NCBI RefSeq assembly: GCF_900156305.1
Contig: NZ_FTPL01000001.1
Span: forward strand, 1-64,000
DNA from: Edaphobacillus lindanitolerans
Lineage (GTDB): Bacteria; Bacillota; Bacilli; Bacillales_A; Planococcaceae
DNA: 64,000 nucleotides
Direction of reading: 5' to 3'
The notes below the pieces were generated by a model. That model was not told the origin of the DNA, searched no databases, and was given only the letters and a program-made list of their open reading frames with translations. Below are positions 15,878 through 25,506 of the stretch, piece by piece. The position numbers and the translations under genes were made by a program. Within the stretch, counting starts at the first letter, position 1. Every line of letters begins with the position of its first letter.

Positions 15878-17515
15878 TCATTCTCCGAATCCGGAAAGGA
15901 ATTTCACCCGGTCACCCATCGGAGGCGGATTGTCGTCGACCAGCACTATCTCAAGGAGCGACGGTCCGTCCTGTTGCATGAGCCGTTCAACCGTCTCACG
16001 GTCAAGCTCATCGATCGATTCGACCCGTGCACTCGGAATATCCATCGCTTCAGCCATGGCCGCTATGCTGAACGGCTTCGTCGAAAAAGTGGTATGGGTG
16101 CGCTTGAACTGCAGGTTATGCCCGTGATACACAAGTCCGAGTCGGGCGTTGTTCATGACGATGAACAAGAGCGGAATATTGTATTCCTTTGCCGTGAGAA
16201 TTTCCATGCCGTGCATGTAGAAGCACCCGTCTCCGGTGACCGTAACGGTCGGCCGCTCCGGGTCGGCAAGCTTGGCTGCAATGCCGGTGGAAAGCCCGCT
16301 TCCCATCGCACCAAAATGGACATTGATATCGAATGCATCGTTTGAGAGGACGCTCATGTCATGGATGACGTAGGCTTCCGTTTCCGTAATGTCAATCGCC
16401 CAGCGCGTTTTTTCCGGCAGCAGGCTCTGAAGCTTCAGCATGACATTTTTCGTCGTGAACTCCTCACCCGCCTGCAGCGGTGCTGCATTATACGGGGTTT
16501 TCACCGGTTTTGGCGAAGCACCGAGCTGCTTCAGTTCGCGGATGAATTTCGGCAATACTTCGTGCAGGTCGCCGATTACCGTAAGATCGGCTGGGTACTT
16601 TCGGTCAAATACCGTTTCATCGATGTCTGCATGGATCACGAAGCGGTCTTTCGCCAAATTCGCATTATAGTTGCTCGTCGCAGTTTCCCCGAGACTGGAT
16701 CCAAGAACGACAAGCGTCTCGAAATCGCCCTCCTGGACGAGTTTGGTCGTAGATTCATGTCCCGCGAATCCGTAGACACCGGCAAAGTGGGGATGCGAGT
16801 CCTTGAACAGACCCTTGGCAACCGGCGTGCAAACGACCGGCCAGCCGAGCAGTTCGGAGAGCATCATCACTTCCGGGACCATGCCCCGGACGCCCTGGCC
16901 GGCAAACAGGATGCCGGATTTGCGGCGCTTCATCTCCTGGGCCGCCGCCTTCACCGCAGCGGTGTCGGTTTCCGGCGGATTGAACGTGACCGGATCTTCC
17001 GGGAACGCAGGGTCGATCATCCCCATCTGGACGTTGAGCGGCATTGCGATATGTACGGGACCCGGGACACCGTCCATGGCGATCCGCACCGCCTTGTCGA
17101 TCTCGCCCACGAGGTCCTCTGCCCGTTCGACGCGTTTTGAATACTTTGTGACCGGTGCGAACAACGGGGAGACGTCCAGTTCCTGCGATGAATTAAAGCC
17201 GACAGTGCTCATCGGCACTGCGCCCGTCAGGAACAGCACCGGCAAATGTTCGCGCATTGCATTCGCTGCGCCCGTCAGAAGATTGGTCGCCCCCGGTCCG
17301 CTTGAACCGGCAGCCACAGCGATCGTCTTCGAATATTTGGCGTATGCCGCCGCCATATAGCCGGCCGCTCCCTCATGCTTCGTGATGATCGGAACGATAT
17401 CCGGATAGTCGTTCAGCCCGTCATAGATCACGTTCAGGCTGCCGGCCGGAATGCCGAATATTTTATCCACACCTATTTTTCGGAAATACTCCAGAACTGC
17501 AATCCCTGCTTTCAT
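15878..17515 (-). CDS. Thiamine pyrophosphate-dependent enzyme (acetolactate synthase/pyruvate oxidase-like)
   Basis: A 545-residue protein of the IlvB/POX family. The N-terminal TPP-binding domain has the activating glutamate (E48 in KHEGAAG) and GSSGPGATNLL. A central domain follows, then the C-terminal TPP domain with GDG (about 428-430) and the distal Asn in VMNN. Substrate is probably pyruvate, but acetolactate synthase, pyruvate oxidase and other 2-oxoacid decarboxylases cannot be told apart by eye. No regulatory subunit gene (ilvN) is adjacent. Its ATG overlaps the stop of the upstream GGDEF/EAL gene (ATGA), so translation is coupled. Between its stop and the regulator start (15617-15877) I see no gene. 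Confidence 0.82.
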   Translation of the reverse strand: MKAGIAVLEYFRKIGVDKIFGIPAGSLNVIYDGLNDYPDIVPIITKHEGAAGYMAAAYAKYSKTIAVAAGSSGPGATNLLTGAANAMREHLPVLFLTGAVPMSTVGFNSSQELDVSPLFAPVTKYSKRVERAEDLVGEIDKAVRIAMDGVPGPVHIAMPLNVQMGMIDPAFPEDPVTFNPPETDTAAVKAAAQEMKRRKSGILFAGQGVRGMVPEVMMLSELLGWPVVCTPVAKGLFKDSHPHFAGVYGFAGHESTTKLVQEGDFETLVVLGSSLGETATSNYNANLAKDRFVIHADIDETVFDRKYPADLTVIGDLHEVLPKFIRELKQLGASPKPVKTPYNAAPLQAGEEFTTKNVMLKLQSLLPEKTRWAIDITETEAYVIHDMSVLSNDAFDINVHFGAMGSGLSTGIAAKLADPERPTVTVTGDGCFYMHGMEILTAKEYNIPLLFIVMNNARLGLVYHGHNLQFKRTHTTFSTKPFSIAAMAEAMDIPSARVESIDELDRETVERLMQQDGPSLLEIVLVDDNPPPMGDRVKFLSGFGE

Positions 17516-20310
17516 TTCAACATCCCCTTTTCGTTTTTTAGAAACTCCTTTTCAAGCTGCCTGGCGGGAATCGGCGGACTGAAAAAGTAGCCTTGCATGA
17601 GCGTGCATTTCCTCGTGGCCAGATAATCGGCCTGGGGCTTCGTTTCGACCCCCTCGGCGATGACCTTCATCCCGAGGTTTCCGGCCATCGTGATGATCGT
17701 GTCCGTCAGTGCCCGGTCATCATCGTCATCCATCAGGTCACGGATGAACGAGCGGTCGATCTTCAGTGTGCTGACGGGGAACTTCTGCAGATAACCGAGA
17801 GACGAATAACCCGTTCCGAAATCGTCGATGGCCAGATGGACACCGAGCTTTTTCAGGCGGTGCATCGTCTCGATGGCGAGCTCCGAATCCCGCATAAGCT
17901 GGTTCTCGGTCAGTTCAAGATGGAAAGTGCCGGGCGGTATGCCGGTCTCCTCAAGCACCCGCTCGACGACTGACACCAGATCGTCTTGTTCAAACTGCGC
18001 AGCGGACAGGTTCACTGCCATGCTGATCGGCGGATATCCAGCATCCAGCCATTTTTTCAGCTGGCCTGCCGCTTCCCGCATGACCCACTCCCCGATCGGG
18101 ACGATCAGCCCCGTCTGCTCTGCGAGCGGGATGAAAATGCCCGGCGGGACGAGGCCTTCCACCGGATGGTTCCAGCGGATGAGTGCTTCCACACCGGTCA
18201 GCCTGCCGGAACAGTAGTCGATCTGCGGCTGGTAGAACAAGACAAATTCATCCCGCTCGAGCGCTCGGTACAGTGCGTTCTCATATTTCACGTTCTCCAC
18301 CGTGCGGCGGCCCATACCCTCATGATAGAAGTGGAAGCTTCCCCCTGCGACTTCCTTCGACCGGTACATCGCTGTGTCCGCTTTTCGGATGAGCGCCTCT
18401 GCATCCGCCCCGTCATCCGGATAGACCGCGATGCCGATGGAATTCTTGATGAAGATTTCATGGCCCTCCAGCTGGATCGGTTCGGCAAACGCCTCATTCA
18501 CCCGGTCGACCACTTGGATCACTTCTTCTTTTGCTTTCACGTCCAGGAGGATGATCATGAACTCATCCCCGCCCTGCCTGGATACGATGCCATTGTCCGG
18601 AATTGATTTGCTGAGCCGGATGGCCACTTCTTTGAGGAGAAGATCGCCGAAGCTATGACCGAACGTATCGTTGATCAGCTTGAAACGGTCGAGGTCGAGA
18701 AACAGGACTGCGAGCTTTTCGTCGTTCAGTTCCGCATTCGTCAACGCATTATCCAGCCGGTCCCGCAACAGCAACCGGTTCGGCAGGTCTGTCAGGTTGT
18801 CATAGTAAGCGTAGTACTTGATCTCATCCTCGAGCTGACGGCGTTCGGTGATATCTTTGAAGATGACAACCTGGCCGAACACCTCATCGCCCTCCTGGAT
18901 GAGCGAAAGATCATATTCGACCGGAAAACCAACGCCGTCCCTCCTGTAAAACAGATCTGTCAGCACAAACGGTTTATTGCCGGGACCTACCGCGCAGCCG
19001 TCCGTCTTCGCCGGGTCTCCCCAGAAGATCTGACCGCACGGCATCCCGATGATGTCTTCTTCCCTCTCGTATCCGAGCATCTTGAGTCCCGCCGGGTTGC
19101 AGAATGTCATGCCGCCCTGGAGGTCCAGTCCGAATATCCCCTCGCCGGCGGAATTGAGGATGAGTTCTTTTTCCCTGGACAGATTCTCCAGTTCGGTGAC
19201 CACACGTTCAAGCTGCTGGTTTTTCTCCCGAACTTCCGATGTCCGCTCTTCGATGATGACTTCCTGCTTGTCCATATAAAGCAAATTTGACAAGGTCGAT
19301 GCGGTTGAATCCACGACTGACTGCGCAAGCTGCTGGACGGATTTCGGGTACTTGATGACTTCGTCGCTGAGGTTCGGAACCGCAATGAAACCGAGCACTT
19401 CGTTCATGGCCACGAGGGGAAAGACGGACAGCCCCCGTATACCGAACGCTCTTGTAACTTCCGGATCCGGCCGGCTGTCTTTCGTCACATCCGGGATGAA
19501 GATCGGCTTCCTCGTTTGCACCACCTCCTGATAGACCCGGTCGGACAAAATGTCTTCGACTGTCATCGTGTGCGTTTCAAGCCATTCTTCTTCATTCCAG
19601 CTGCTGTTTTTGGACAGCTTGGCCGGCTTGATCCTCCTGCCTGCAAGCGGGTCGAGCAAGTGGATGCCGGCATTATCGTTCTTTAGGACTTCCCCGATAA
19701 ACTTGAAGCAGATGTCGACCGCGTCCTGCATATTCTCACAGCGCGACAGCTCCCGGTTCACATCGAGGAGAAACTGCTTTTCCTGCAGGAGGTCCTCTTT
19801 TCTGTGCAGATCATTCGCGTTACGGATGGCGACCGCCGCCATATTGACGAAAGCCTCGACCGTTTCCCGCTGCTCGCTCGTGATGTTCATCGGTTGTCCA
19901 TAGTTGAAAAGGAACACGAGGCCGAACAGTTCATCGCCGAACGAAATCGGCAGGACGAGCAGCGACCTGATCTCAAACGAATCCACAGCCCAATCGCTCG
20001 GCCGCTCATCGGAAGCGGTGTCCGGGATATAGACCGGCCTGTTTGTGGCGATGACTTCCTTCACGAGTGCATCTTTTTCCGGATCGATCAAATGCATATC
20101 GATCGTCATGCCGTTCATCAGTTCCGGCTTGCCGGTATAGCCGCGGAAAGTACCGTCTTCCTGCGGAAGGTAGATGCCGACCGAGTCACACTGAAACACT
20201 TCCTCGGAAATTGCCTCCGTCACGGCTTCCAGCATTTCCTTCAATTGAAGTTTAGTATTGATGAGCCTCGTAAGATTGGCAAGCTGCCGATATCTTGTGT
20301 GGTCCTTCAT
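17512..20310 (-). CDS. Cyclic di-GMP protein: GAF-GAF-PAS-GGDEF-EAL
   Basis: A 932-residue cytoplasmic protein from ATG 20310, preceded by AAGGATG. Two GAF domains (about 15-160 and 180-330) are joined by a coiled coil (about 350-390) to a PAS domain with heme/flavin-type PAS style (about 395-480). The GGDEF domain has an intact RQGGDEF (about 579-583) without an RxxD inhibitory site. The EAL domain has EAL (about 707), NQLMRD, DDFGTGYS and AEGVET. Both catalytic halves look active, so it could make and degrade cyclic di-GMP in response to a GAF/PAS signal. It is coupled to the downstream TPP-enzyme gene. Confidence 0.9.
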   Translation of the reverse strand: MKDHTRYRQLANLTRLINTKLQLKEMLEAVTEAISEEVFQCDSVGIYLPQEDGTFRGYTGKPELMNGMTIDMHLIDPEKDALVKEVIATNRPVYIPDTASDERPSDWAVDSFEIRSLLVLPISFGDELFGLVFLFNYGQPMNITSEQRETVEAFVNMAAVAIRNANDLHRKEDLLQEKQFLLDVNRELSRCENMQDAVDICFKFIGEVLKNDNAGIHLLDPLAGRRIKPAKLSKNSSWNEEEWLETHTMTVEDILSDRVYQEVVQTRKPIFIPDVTKDSRPDPEVTRAFGIRGLSVFPLVAMNEVLGFIAVPNLSDEVIKYPKSVQQLAQSVVDSTASTLSNLLYMDKQEVIIEERTSEVREKNQQLERVVTELENLSREKELILNSAGEGIFGLDLQGGMTFCNPAGLKMLGYEREEDIIGMPCGQIFWGDPAKTDGCAVGPGNKPFVLTDLFYRRDGVGFPVEYDLSLIQEGDEVFGQVVIFKDITERRQLEDEIKYYAYYDNLTDLPNRLLLRDRLDNALTNAELNDEKLAVLFLDLDRFKLINDTFGHSFGDLLLKEVAIRLSKSIPDNGIVSRQGGDEFMIILLDVKAKEEVIQVVDRVNEAFAEPIQLEGHEIFIKNSIGIAVYPDDGADAEALIRKADTAMYRSKEVAGGSFHFYHEGMGRRTVENVKYENALYRALERDEFVLFYQPQIDYCSGRLTGVEALIRWNHPVEGLVPPGIFIPLAEQTGLIVPIGEWVMREAAGQLKKWLDAGYPPISMAVNLSAAQFEQDDLVSVVERVLEETGIPPGTFHLELTENQLMRDSELAIETMHRLKKLGVHLAIDDFGTGYSSLGYLQKFPVSTLKIDRSFIRDLMDDDDDRALTDTIITMAGNLGMKVIAEGVETKPQADYLATRKCTLMQGYFFSPPIPARQLEKEFLKNEKGMLK

Positions 20311-20396
20311 GGCTTCACATCCTTTATGTACAGGTCCCGTTCCCATTTCTTTACCCCAACCCGACTCTCTTTAGCCGCATGCGTCCGGTAAAATGA

Positions 20397-20432
20397 AGAA
20401 TCCCGCAGTCCGGCATGCGGATGCAGGATTCT
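20397..20432 (-). terminator. Terminator after the HPr kinase-like gene
   Basis: Arms AGAATCC and GGATTCT, with GCA/TGC extensions, form a hairpin on the minus strand. It is followed by TCATTTTACC, between the HPr kinase-like gene and the GGDEF/EAL gene. Confidence 0.65.
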
Positions 20433-20484
20433 CCTGTATGAGGGCGGCCTTTCGTGCACGCGGGAGGAGGCTCACTGTCCGGGC

Positions 20485-21417
20485 TCATTCTTCTTCGTCG
20501 TGAAACGCTTCCTCCAGGCGGTGGCGGAATTCCTCCGCTGCACTGTATCCCTGCATCCGCAAATACCAGTTGTTTGCTGCGGCCTCGATCAGGCCCGCTA
20601 CATCCCGACCGGGCTGCAGCTGGATCTGGATATGCGGAATGCTGACACCCATGTATTCTTTGTACTTCATGTCGACTTCCAGCTCATTGTTGAGCGCATC
20701 CTTTTGCCATTCGATGAGCTCAATGTCGAGTGTCAGCCTGGTCTCTTCCTGGAAAGACGTGCGTCCGTACATCCGAACCACGTTGAGCAGCCCCACGCTC
20801 CGGAGGGCGAGGAATTCTTTGTTGCTGCCGTCATGGGTGCCCAGAAGGGTCTGAGGGCTCAGTTTGCGGATGACGACAATGTCATCGCTCACAAGGCGGT
20901 GTCCCCGCCCGATGAGCGTATGGGCCGTCTCGCTTTTTCCGACACCTGATTTGCCGCGGAGCAGCACGCCGATTCCGGAAACATTCACGCATACGCCGTG
21001 GATGGCGATTTCTTCGGCCAGGTTCTTCACAAGGAATCCATTCAGCTTTTGGACGAATTCGGTCATCGAATCCGGTGTCCGGAGAACCGGGATGCGGGCT
21101 TCCCCGCAATAAGTGAGCAAACCGTCCGGCTCTTCCTGGTTCGAGGTGATGATGACACACGGCGGATCGTAGGTGACCATGTTTCCGATCCGGTGCCGGG
21201 CCTCGTCTTCGTCCAGCGTGTGCAGGTAGCTGATTTCATTCCGTCCGAGGATCTGGACATGGCCGGTGGCGATGAAATCGAAATGATTGAGAAACTCAAG
21301 ACCCGGCCGCCGGACCTGGGCTTTGTCGATCGTTCGGTGCAATTCATCTTTACCGGCAAGCACCTCGAGCGAGAAGGCATTCTGGATCTGTTTGACCATT
21401 ACATTTTTGTTCTCCAT
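20485..21417 (-). CDS. Divergent HPr(Ser) kinase/phosphorylase-like protein
   Basis: A 310-residue protein from ATG 21417 (GGAGAG upstream), full length for HprK. It has the N-terminal HprK domain and the P-loop GKSGVGKS (about 155-162), followed by the catalytic-base region RLVSDDIV. The usual family signature EIRGLGIIN is altered to a version ending ALRSVGLLN, so the conserved Glu and one Gly are replaced. HprK phosphorylates HPr on Ser46 to drive CcpA-dependent catabolite control. Normal hprK sits next to lgt; here the neighbours are unrelated. I therefore call it a paralogue, perhaps with another substrate. A sigma-A promoter lies upstream. Confidence 0.8.
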   Translation of the reverse strand: MENKNVMVKQIQNAFSLEVLAGKDELHRTIDKAQVRRPGLEFLNHFDFIATGHVQILGRNEISYLHTLDEDEARHRIGNMVTYDPPCVIITSNQEEPDGLLTYCGEARIPVLRTPDSMTEFVQKLNGFLVKNLAEEIAIHGVCVNVSGIGVLLRGKSGVGKSETAHTLIGRGHRLVSDDIVVIRKLSPQTLLGTHDGSNKEFLALRSVGLLNVVRMYGRTSFQEETRLTLDIELIEWQKDALNNELEVDMKYKEYMGVSIPHIQIQLQPGRDVAGLIEAAANNWYLRMQGYSAAEEFRHRLEEAFHDEEE

Positions 21418-21498
21418 CGTTCTCTCCGAATCCGGGAAATCCCATGTCATTTAGTCGACCCGCAGCCATCCGGAGACAGTGCGGGCCCTGCTGATTCT

Positions 21499-21527
21499 AT
21501 TATACAGTGAACCGCGTCGAATGAAAG
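21499..21527 (-). promoter_or_regulatory. Sigma-A promoter of the HPr kinase-like gene
   Basis: A perfect TATAAT -10 (21499-21504, minus strand) with CTTTCA 17 bases upstream (21522-21527). The transcription start would be about 75 bases before the start codon. Confidence 0.65.
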
Positions 21528-21546
21528 CGGTTAGAATGAACGTACG

Positions 21547-22986
21547 TCATTCTTCGAGAAGTGCCCCTGTATCCACTGTCCACTTCTCGAGGGAGTGAGC
21601 ATCAATCGCATGGATGTGGCCGCCGGGCGGCGGAAATTCCGGTACGTAGACCAGTTCATACACCGGGGCCCCTCCGTCGTTTTCATTTCTGGCACGCACC
21701 GGGCGCATCCGGATATTGGACATATAAAGCGCCTTGGCCGCACTCATATCAATAGGAGGCTCACTCGTCAGGGCTTCACCGTCAAAGTCGATGCTGCCGG
21801 ACGCCTGGTATCGCACTACCCGGCCAGTTTGCGCGTCGATGTCTATTTCCACACACTCATCTTCGATCTGCAATTCGCCGTGAAACCGGTCAAATATAAA
21901 CTGATAACCTTCCACTTTTATCTCCCCGTCGGTCTCTCCGTAGAGTTCCGGCTCCTCTTTCCGGAGCTGGAACAGACTGCGGGCATCCGGAAACTCGCCA
22001 AACAGGATGGCCAATGCCGTTTCATAGGCCTCTTTTCTTCCTGCGGGTCCTGAATCCTTGCCCGGCACAGGGAAGCCGACGGCGCTGCGGATCCGGTTCG
22101 TCCGGGGATCGGAGATCAATTTGACCGCATGTTCCACCGGCTCTTCGGGATCATATAGACGCATGGTTTCTTTAAGAGGTTCCGCGCTCCCGCTATATAT
22201 TTCAAAGCTCATGTCATCCAGCATTTCTTCATGGATCCGCTTCATCCCGCCGATTCCCATTGCCTCTTCGACACGGACCGGATTCACATGTGAATGGTCC
22301 AGCTTTTCGAATTCCGGCAGAAAATAACCCATTTCTTCCGCCAATGAAAAGACCGTTCCGTCCATCTTCACTTCATCGGGCGTGCCGGTGAGAAAATCGT
22401 AGATCAGGTGGAAATCATCGTCCCCGTCCACGTAGATTTCCGAATCATAGCGGCTGATCTTGAGGTCACCGTTCAGGTTGGCCATGAACAGATCGAGTGC
22501 CGCCTCCGGAGAAATGGCTTCCTCCTCGTTGACGAGAATGAGCGGCCCGAGATGGTTGGTCATATCAAGGAGCCGTCCGTCCTTCCAGAAGGAGAAGCTC
22601 ACCCCCGAATTCGGCAGTTCAATCCCGTCCATGTCCTTTCGCACGAAATCGACAGAGTAGATCGAGTCCAGGTCCACGACGGAAGAGAAGGCCAGCGTGT
22701 TGGCGTCGTCAGAGAACACCGCCCGGATGAACTGCTCCGAGATTTTCCGGATCATATGCGGTGCGAGCGTCACGACCGGCGCAAACTCCGTCGCCCGAAA
22801 ACACGAGAAAAAGCGGAGTTCCCCGTCCCCGTCAAGCACCATTTCTGCAATCGTCTCACCGGAACTTCTCCGGACCAGCATGCAGCTGCCCGGATCATCC
22901 TCCAACGTCTCCAACTCAATATCGTCAATCCGGACTCCTTCCATATAAGGAAGAAGCTTTTTGACCCAATGGTTTAACGTTTCCAT
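21547..22986 (-). CDS. YcdB/YcdC-type (DUF4901-like) protein
   Basis: The start at ATG 22986 is favoured by AAGG six bases upstream; earlier codons overlap that site. The 479-residue acidic protein has repeated PepSY/YcdB-like modules: DLDSIYSVDFVR and SVSFSFWKDGRLLD early, then VEIDIDAQTGRVVRYQ and MSAAKALYMSNIRMRPV late. It has no signal peptide or membrane helix, unlike some YcdB/YcdC proteins. Molecular function is unknown. It is encoded between the NERD helicase and HPr kinase-like genes, with no obvious operon partner. Confidence 0.65.
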   Translation of the reverse strand: METLNHWVKKLLPYMEGVRIDDIELETLEDDPGSCMLVRRSSGETIAEMVLDGDGELRFFSCFRATEFAPVVTLAPHMIRKISEQFIRAVFSDDANTLAFSSVVDLDSIYSVDFVRKDMDGIELPNSGVSFSFWKDGRLLDMTNHLGPLILVNEEEAISPEAALDLFMANLNGDLKISRYDSEIYVDGDDDFHLIYDFLTGTPDEVKMDGTVFSLAEEMGYFLPEFEKLDHSHVNPVRVEEAMGIGGMKRIHEEMLDDMSFEIYSGSAEPLKETMRLYDPEEPVEHAVKLISDPRTNRIRSAVGFPVPGKDSGPAGRKEAYETALAILFGEFPDARSLFQLRKEEPELYGETDGEIKVEGYQFIFDRFHGELQIEDECVEIDIDAQTGRVVRYQASGSIDFDGEALTSEPPIDMSAAKALYMSNIRMRPVRARNENDGGAPVYELVYVPEFPPPGGHIHAIDAHSLEKWTVDTGALLEE

Positions 22987-23126
22987 TTCCATCCTTGGCT
23001 GCACCCCTTCAAAACGTATCATTGCCACATGTCTACCCAAAACTCGGTTGTTTGACCCTTTTGATCAGTGTATGCGGAATCGCGGCCGGAAAACCGGTGC
23101 GGAACACTCCTTCGGGGCGGTGACGC

Positions 23127-23162
23127 GAAAAAGCCGGAACCTTTCAAAGTAAGGCCCGGCTT
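23127..23162 (-). terminator. Terminator of the NERD helicase gene
   Basis: Arms AAGCCGG and CCGGCTT with an inner CCTT/AAGG pair, followed on the minus strand by TTTTTCGCG, partly inside the last codons of the gene. Confidence 0.7.
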
Positions 23163-25096
23163 CAGGAACTGGCATTGTTTTCGGCTTTCTCATGTTCCGG
23201 CTCCGGTGATTTACGGAGGCGGTCGAAGTAATTCGTGTAGACGGAATGGCCCGAGTAAGTGAGGCACAAATATTCCTGTGCACGGGTCATCGCGATGTAA
23301 AGCAGCGAAGCCTCCCGTTCGGGGTCTTTCTCCAACGGAAGCGGCATATTGTCGATGTTCACGACGAAGACCGCCCGGAAATCCAGGCCTTTGCTGCTGT
23401 CGATCGTGCTGATCGTCACTTTCTCTCCGTCCCGGTCGTAATTCCGCTTGGAATCCGGTGATTCGGCGAGCCAGTAAAACGGCAGGCCTTCCGTTTCCAG
23501 TGCACGCACCAGCTCTGCGACATAGTCGGTTGAACCCCATCTTCGCACCCGGTAGAGGATGAGCATGCCGGACAGCGGAATGCTCCGCTGCGTATGGAGC
23601 AGCCGGATCTGTCTGGCCACGAATGCCGCTTCCTGGCCGAAGTTCTTGGCACGGATGAGACCCGGTGCGTATCCTTTTCGCTTTGAACTGAGCGGTGCGA
23701 TGATTTCTCCGTCAAGTTGTTTGCCGACAACTCCCCTAACCTCCGAGTGCGCTCTGTAGAAATCCCATGCAAACGACACAATTTGCTCTGTGTTCCGGTA
23801 ATTGATGTTCAGCACTTTTGAGCGGCCGCGGAAATCGAATCCCGTGTCCTGAATGTAAGACCGCTTACGCTTATAGATCGATTGAGCCCGATCTTCCACG
23901 AGGAGAAATGATTTTGTCTCCGGGTTGAGCAGGCGGCTGACGAGGGTGAACCATTCCGGCTCAAAATCCTGGCCCTCGTCGATCAGGATGGCGTCGTACC
24001 GTTTCAGTATGGCCTCTTTGCGATTGAGCTTTCCAATATAATAGGAAATCTGTTCTTCTTTTATTTTCAGGTCGAATTTCAGCCATTCATGGAAATTGCG
24101 GACTTCAATATTCCCGGTATCCGGCAGGTTCCGTTCTTTCTCCCCTTCAGAGAAATCAAAATCAAAAAGGCTGTCCGGTTCGTTTACCATGCGCCGGACC
24201 ATCGCTGCAATCGTCCTGGAGAGGGAGATGTTGTAGCATAGGATCAGAATCTTCCAATCAGGATGCTCTTTCATGAGCAGCTTCGCCCGGCTCGCAAGGA
24301 TGAGTGTCTTCCCGCTTCCGGCAACACCCCGGATAAGCCGGTTTTTGTCACCGATCTGCTTGGCCAAACTTTCCTGATGGAGGTCCATCGCCTTTATATC
24401 TTTAAGCGACAGGAGCATCTGATCTTGATGAACGGCAGGTTCGCGGTATTCGGCACTGATCCGGACTTCAGGGAACAGGTGATAGCGAATGGCATCAATC
24501 TCCCGGCGTCCAAGCGGGTCACGCAGAGGGAAAGCCATCCCCGCGATGCTGTATATTTTCTCGATGAACAGCTCTTCCGAAAAATTCGGATGATCCGGAT
24601 CGATTTCATCCCTCACGAAGGTCTGGCATGGTTCAAGCACCCGGTCCAGTCCAAGCCGGAGCAGGTCGTCTGTATGCATCCTGGTCAGGACGGTCCCGTA
24701 GCCGCAAGGGAACTTGAGCCGGTTTTCGTACTTCCCCTCCGCATGGACCAGCCCCGCATCCCGTTCCAGTGCTTCTTTGATGAGGAACATATATTTCCGT
24801 GCCTGGAGCATCGGACTCGGGACAATCCGGCGTCCGTCCTGGGAGGTGAGCAGTGTCCATTGATCCGGGTTGAGTTCATGGAGTGTGCTTTTGGTATAGT
24901 CTTTGACTTCCAGGACAAGAAGTCCGAAGTCCGGGCCGATAATGACGAAATCCGGCCGCCTTCCCCGGATTTCCGGTTCGTAATATACGATGACATCGTC
25001 GGGCAGCACTGTTTTCATCGTTCTGAACAAGAGTCGTTCTCCCGCCGTTGCCGAAGTCCGGATCGACTCCGGAATCATGAAGGCCATGTCTCTCAC
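23162..25096 (-). CDS. NERD-domain UvrD-like helicase
   Basis: A 644-residue protein. The first 150 residues are a NERD (nuclease-related) domain with RRPDFVII and LVLEVKD, the D...ExK nuclease pattern. An SF1 UvrD-like core follows: GVAGSGKT (about 258-265), LIDEGQDFEP, EDRAQSIYKR, TIDSSKGLDF and IAMTRAQEYL. Such proteins are predicted DNA-processing enzymes in repair or defence; no specific role is established. The start shown is GTG 25096; ATG 25087 is an alternative. A second, helicase-free NERD protein is encoded at 50518. Confidence 0.85.
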   Translation of the reverse strand: MRDMAFMIPESIRTSATAGERLLFRTMKTVLPDDVIVYYEPEIRGRRPDFVIIGPDFGLLVLEVKDYTKSTLHELNPDQWTLLTSQDGRRIVPSPMLQARKYMFLIKEALERDAGLVHAEGKYENRLKFPCGYGTVLTRMHTDDLLRLGLDRVLEPCQTFVRDEIDPDHPNFSEELFIEKIYSIAGMAFPLRDPLGRREIDAIRYHLFPEVRISAEYREPAVHQDQMLLSLKDIKAMDLHQESLAKQIGDKNRLIRGVAGSGKTLILASRAKLLMKEHPDWKILILCYNISLSRTIAAMVRRMVNEPDSLFDFDFSEGEKERNLPDTGNIEVRNFHEWLKFDLKIKEEQISYYIGKLNRKEAILKRYDAILIDEGQDFEPEWFTLVSRLLNPETKSFLLVEDRAQSIYKRKRSYIQDTGFDFRGRSKVLNINYRNTEQIVSFAWDFYRAHSEVRGVVGKQLDGEIIAPLSSKRKGYAPGLIRAKNFGQEAAFVARQIRLLHTQRSIPLSGMLILYRVRRWGSTDYVAELVRALETEGLPFYWLAESPDSKRNYDRDGEKVTISTIDSSKGLDFRAVFVVNIDNMPLPLEKDPEREASLLYIAMTRAQEYLCLTYSGHSVYTNYFDRLRKSPEPEHEKAENNASS

Positions 25097-25246
25097 TTTC
25101 CCTTCCCATCAACTTCCTTCCATTATACAGCATATCCCCTATTAATTCGCCATAATTTTCCGATAGGTGCAAGGATACCCCAATCAATTTAAGCTCCTGA
25201 CGGCAATCCGCGCCTTCGATGTCCGTAAAAAATACCGGAAATGACG

Positions 25247-25506
25247 TTTACCTCTTCAGGAAACGGATATAAAATAAGCACGGCGTTGAATCGGAAGCCG
25301 GATACACCCTAGACGATGCAACGAGAGATGGCTTCCGGACGGCGCTGCCAGCAGGGACATCCGGTTTTCCGCAGACGGACTCCTTGAATGATTTCTCCAC
25401 CAACGACTCCATACTGAGCAGCCCGGATGAAACCGGCTGCGTATTTTAACCCCTGATACAAAAAAAACAGTTCCCCGCCCTCTACCGGGCCGGGAACTGT
25501 TTTTTT
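25247..25506 (+). ncRNA. Candidate small RNA
   Basis: The 408-base gap between the NERD helicase and the protease gene has no gene. On the plus strand it contains TTTACC (25247-25252), 17 bases, then TAAAAT (25270-25275). Next comes a possible stem CGGAAGCC / GGCTTCCG (about 25291-25340). It ends in the strong hairpin at 25467-25500 followed by seven T on this strand. That would give an RNA of about 225 nt. No homologue is recognised. Confidence 0.3.
25461..25506. terminator. Bidirectional terminator
   Basis: Arms CAGTTCCC and GGGAACTG with further GCCC/GGGC pairing, flanked by an A-run on the left and a T-run on the right, so it can work on both strands. It ends the putative protease gene (minus strand) and perhaps the candidate small RNA (plus strand). 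Confidence 0.85.

Noticed and set aside
15712-15981. Small genes between the TPP-enzyme and regulator genes
   Set aside because: The frames lack ribosome binding sites, overlap the TPP-enzyme end and show no family pattern.
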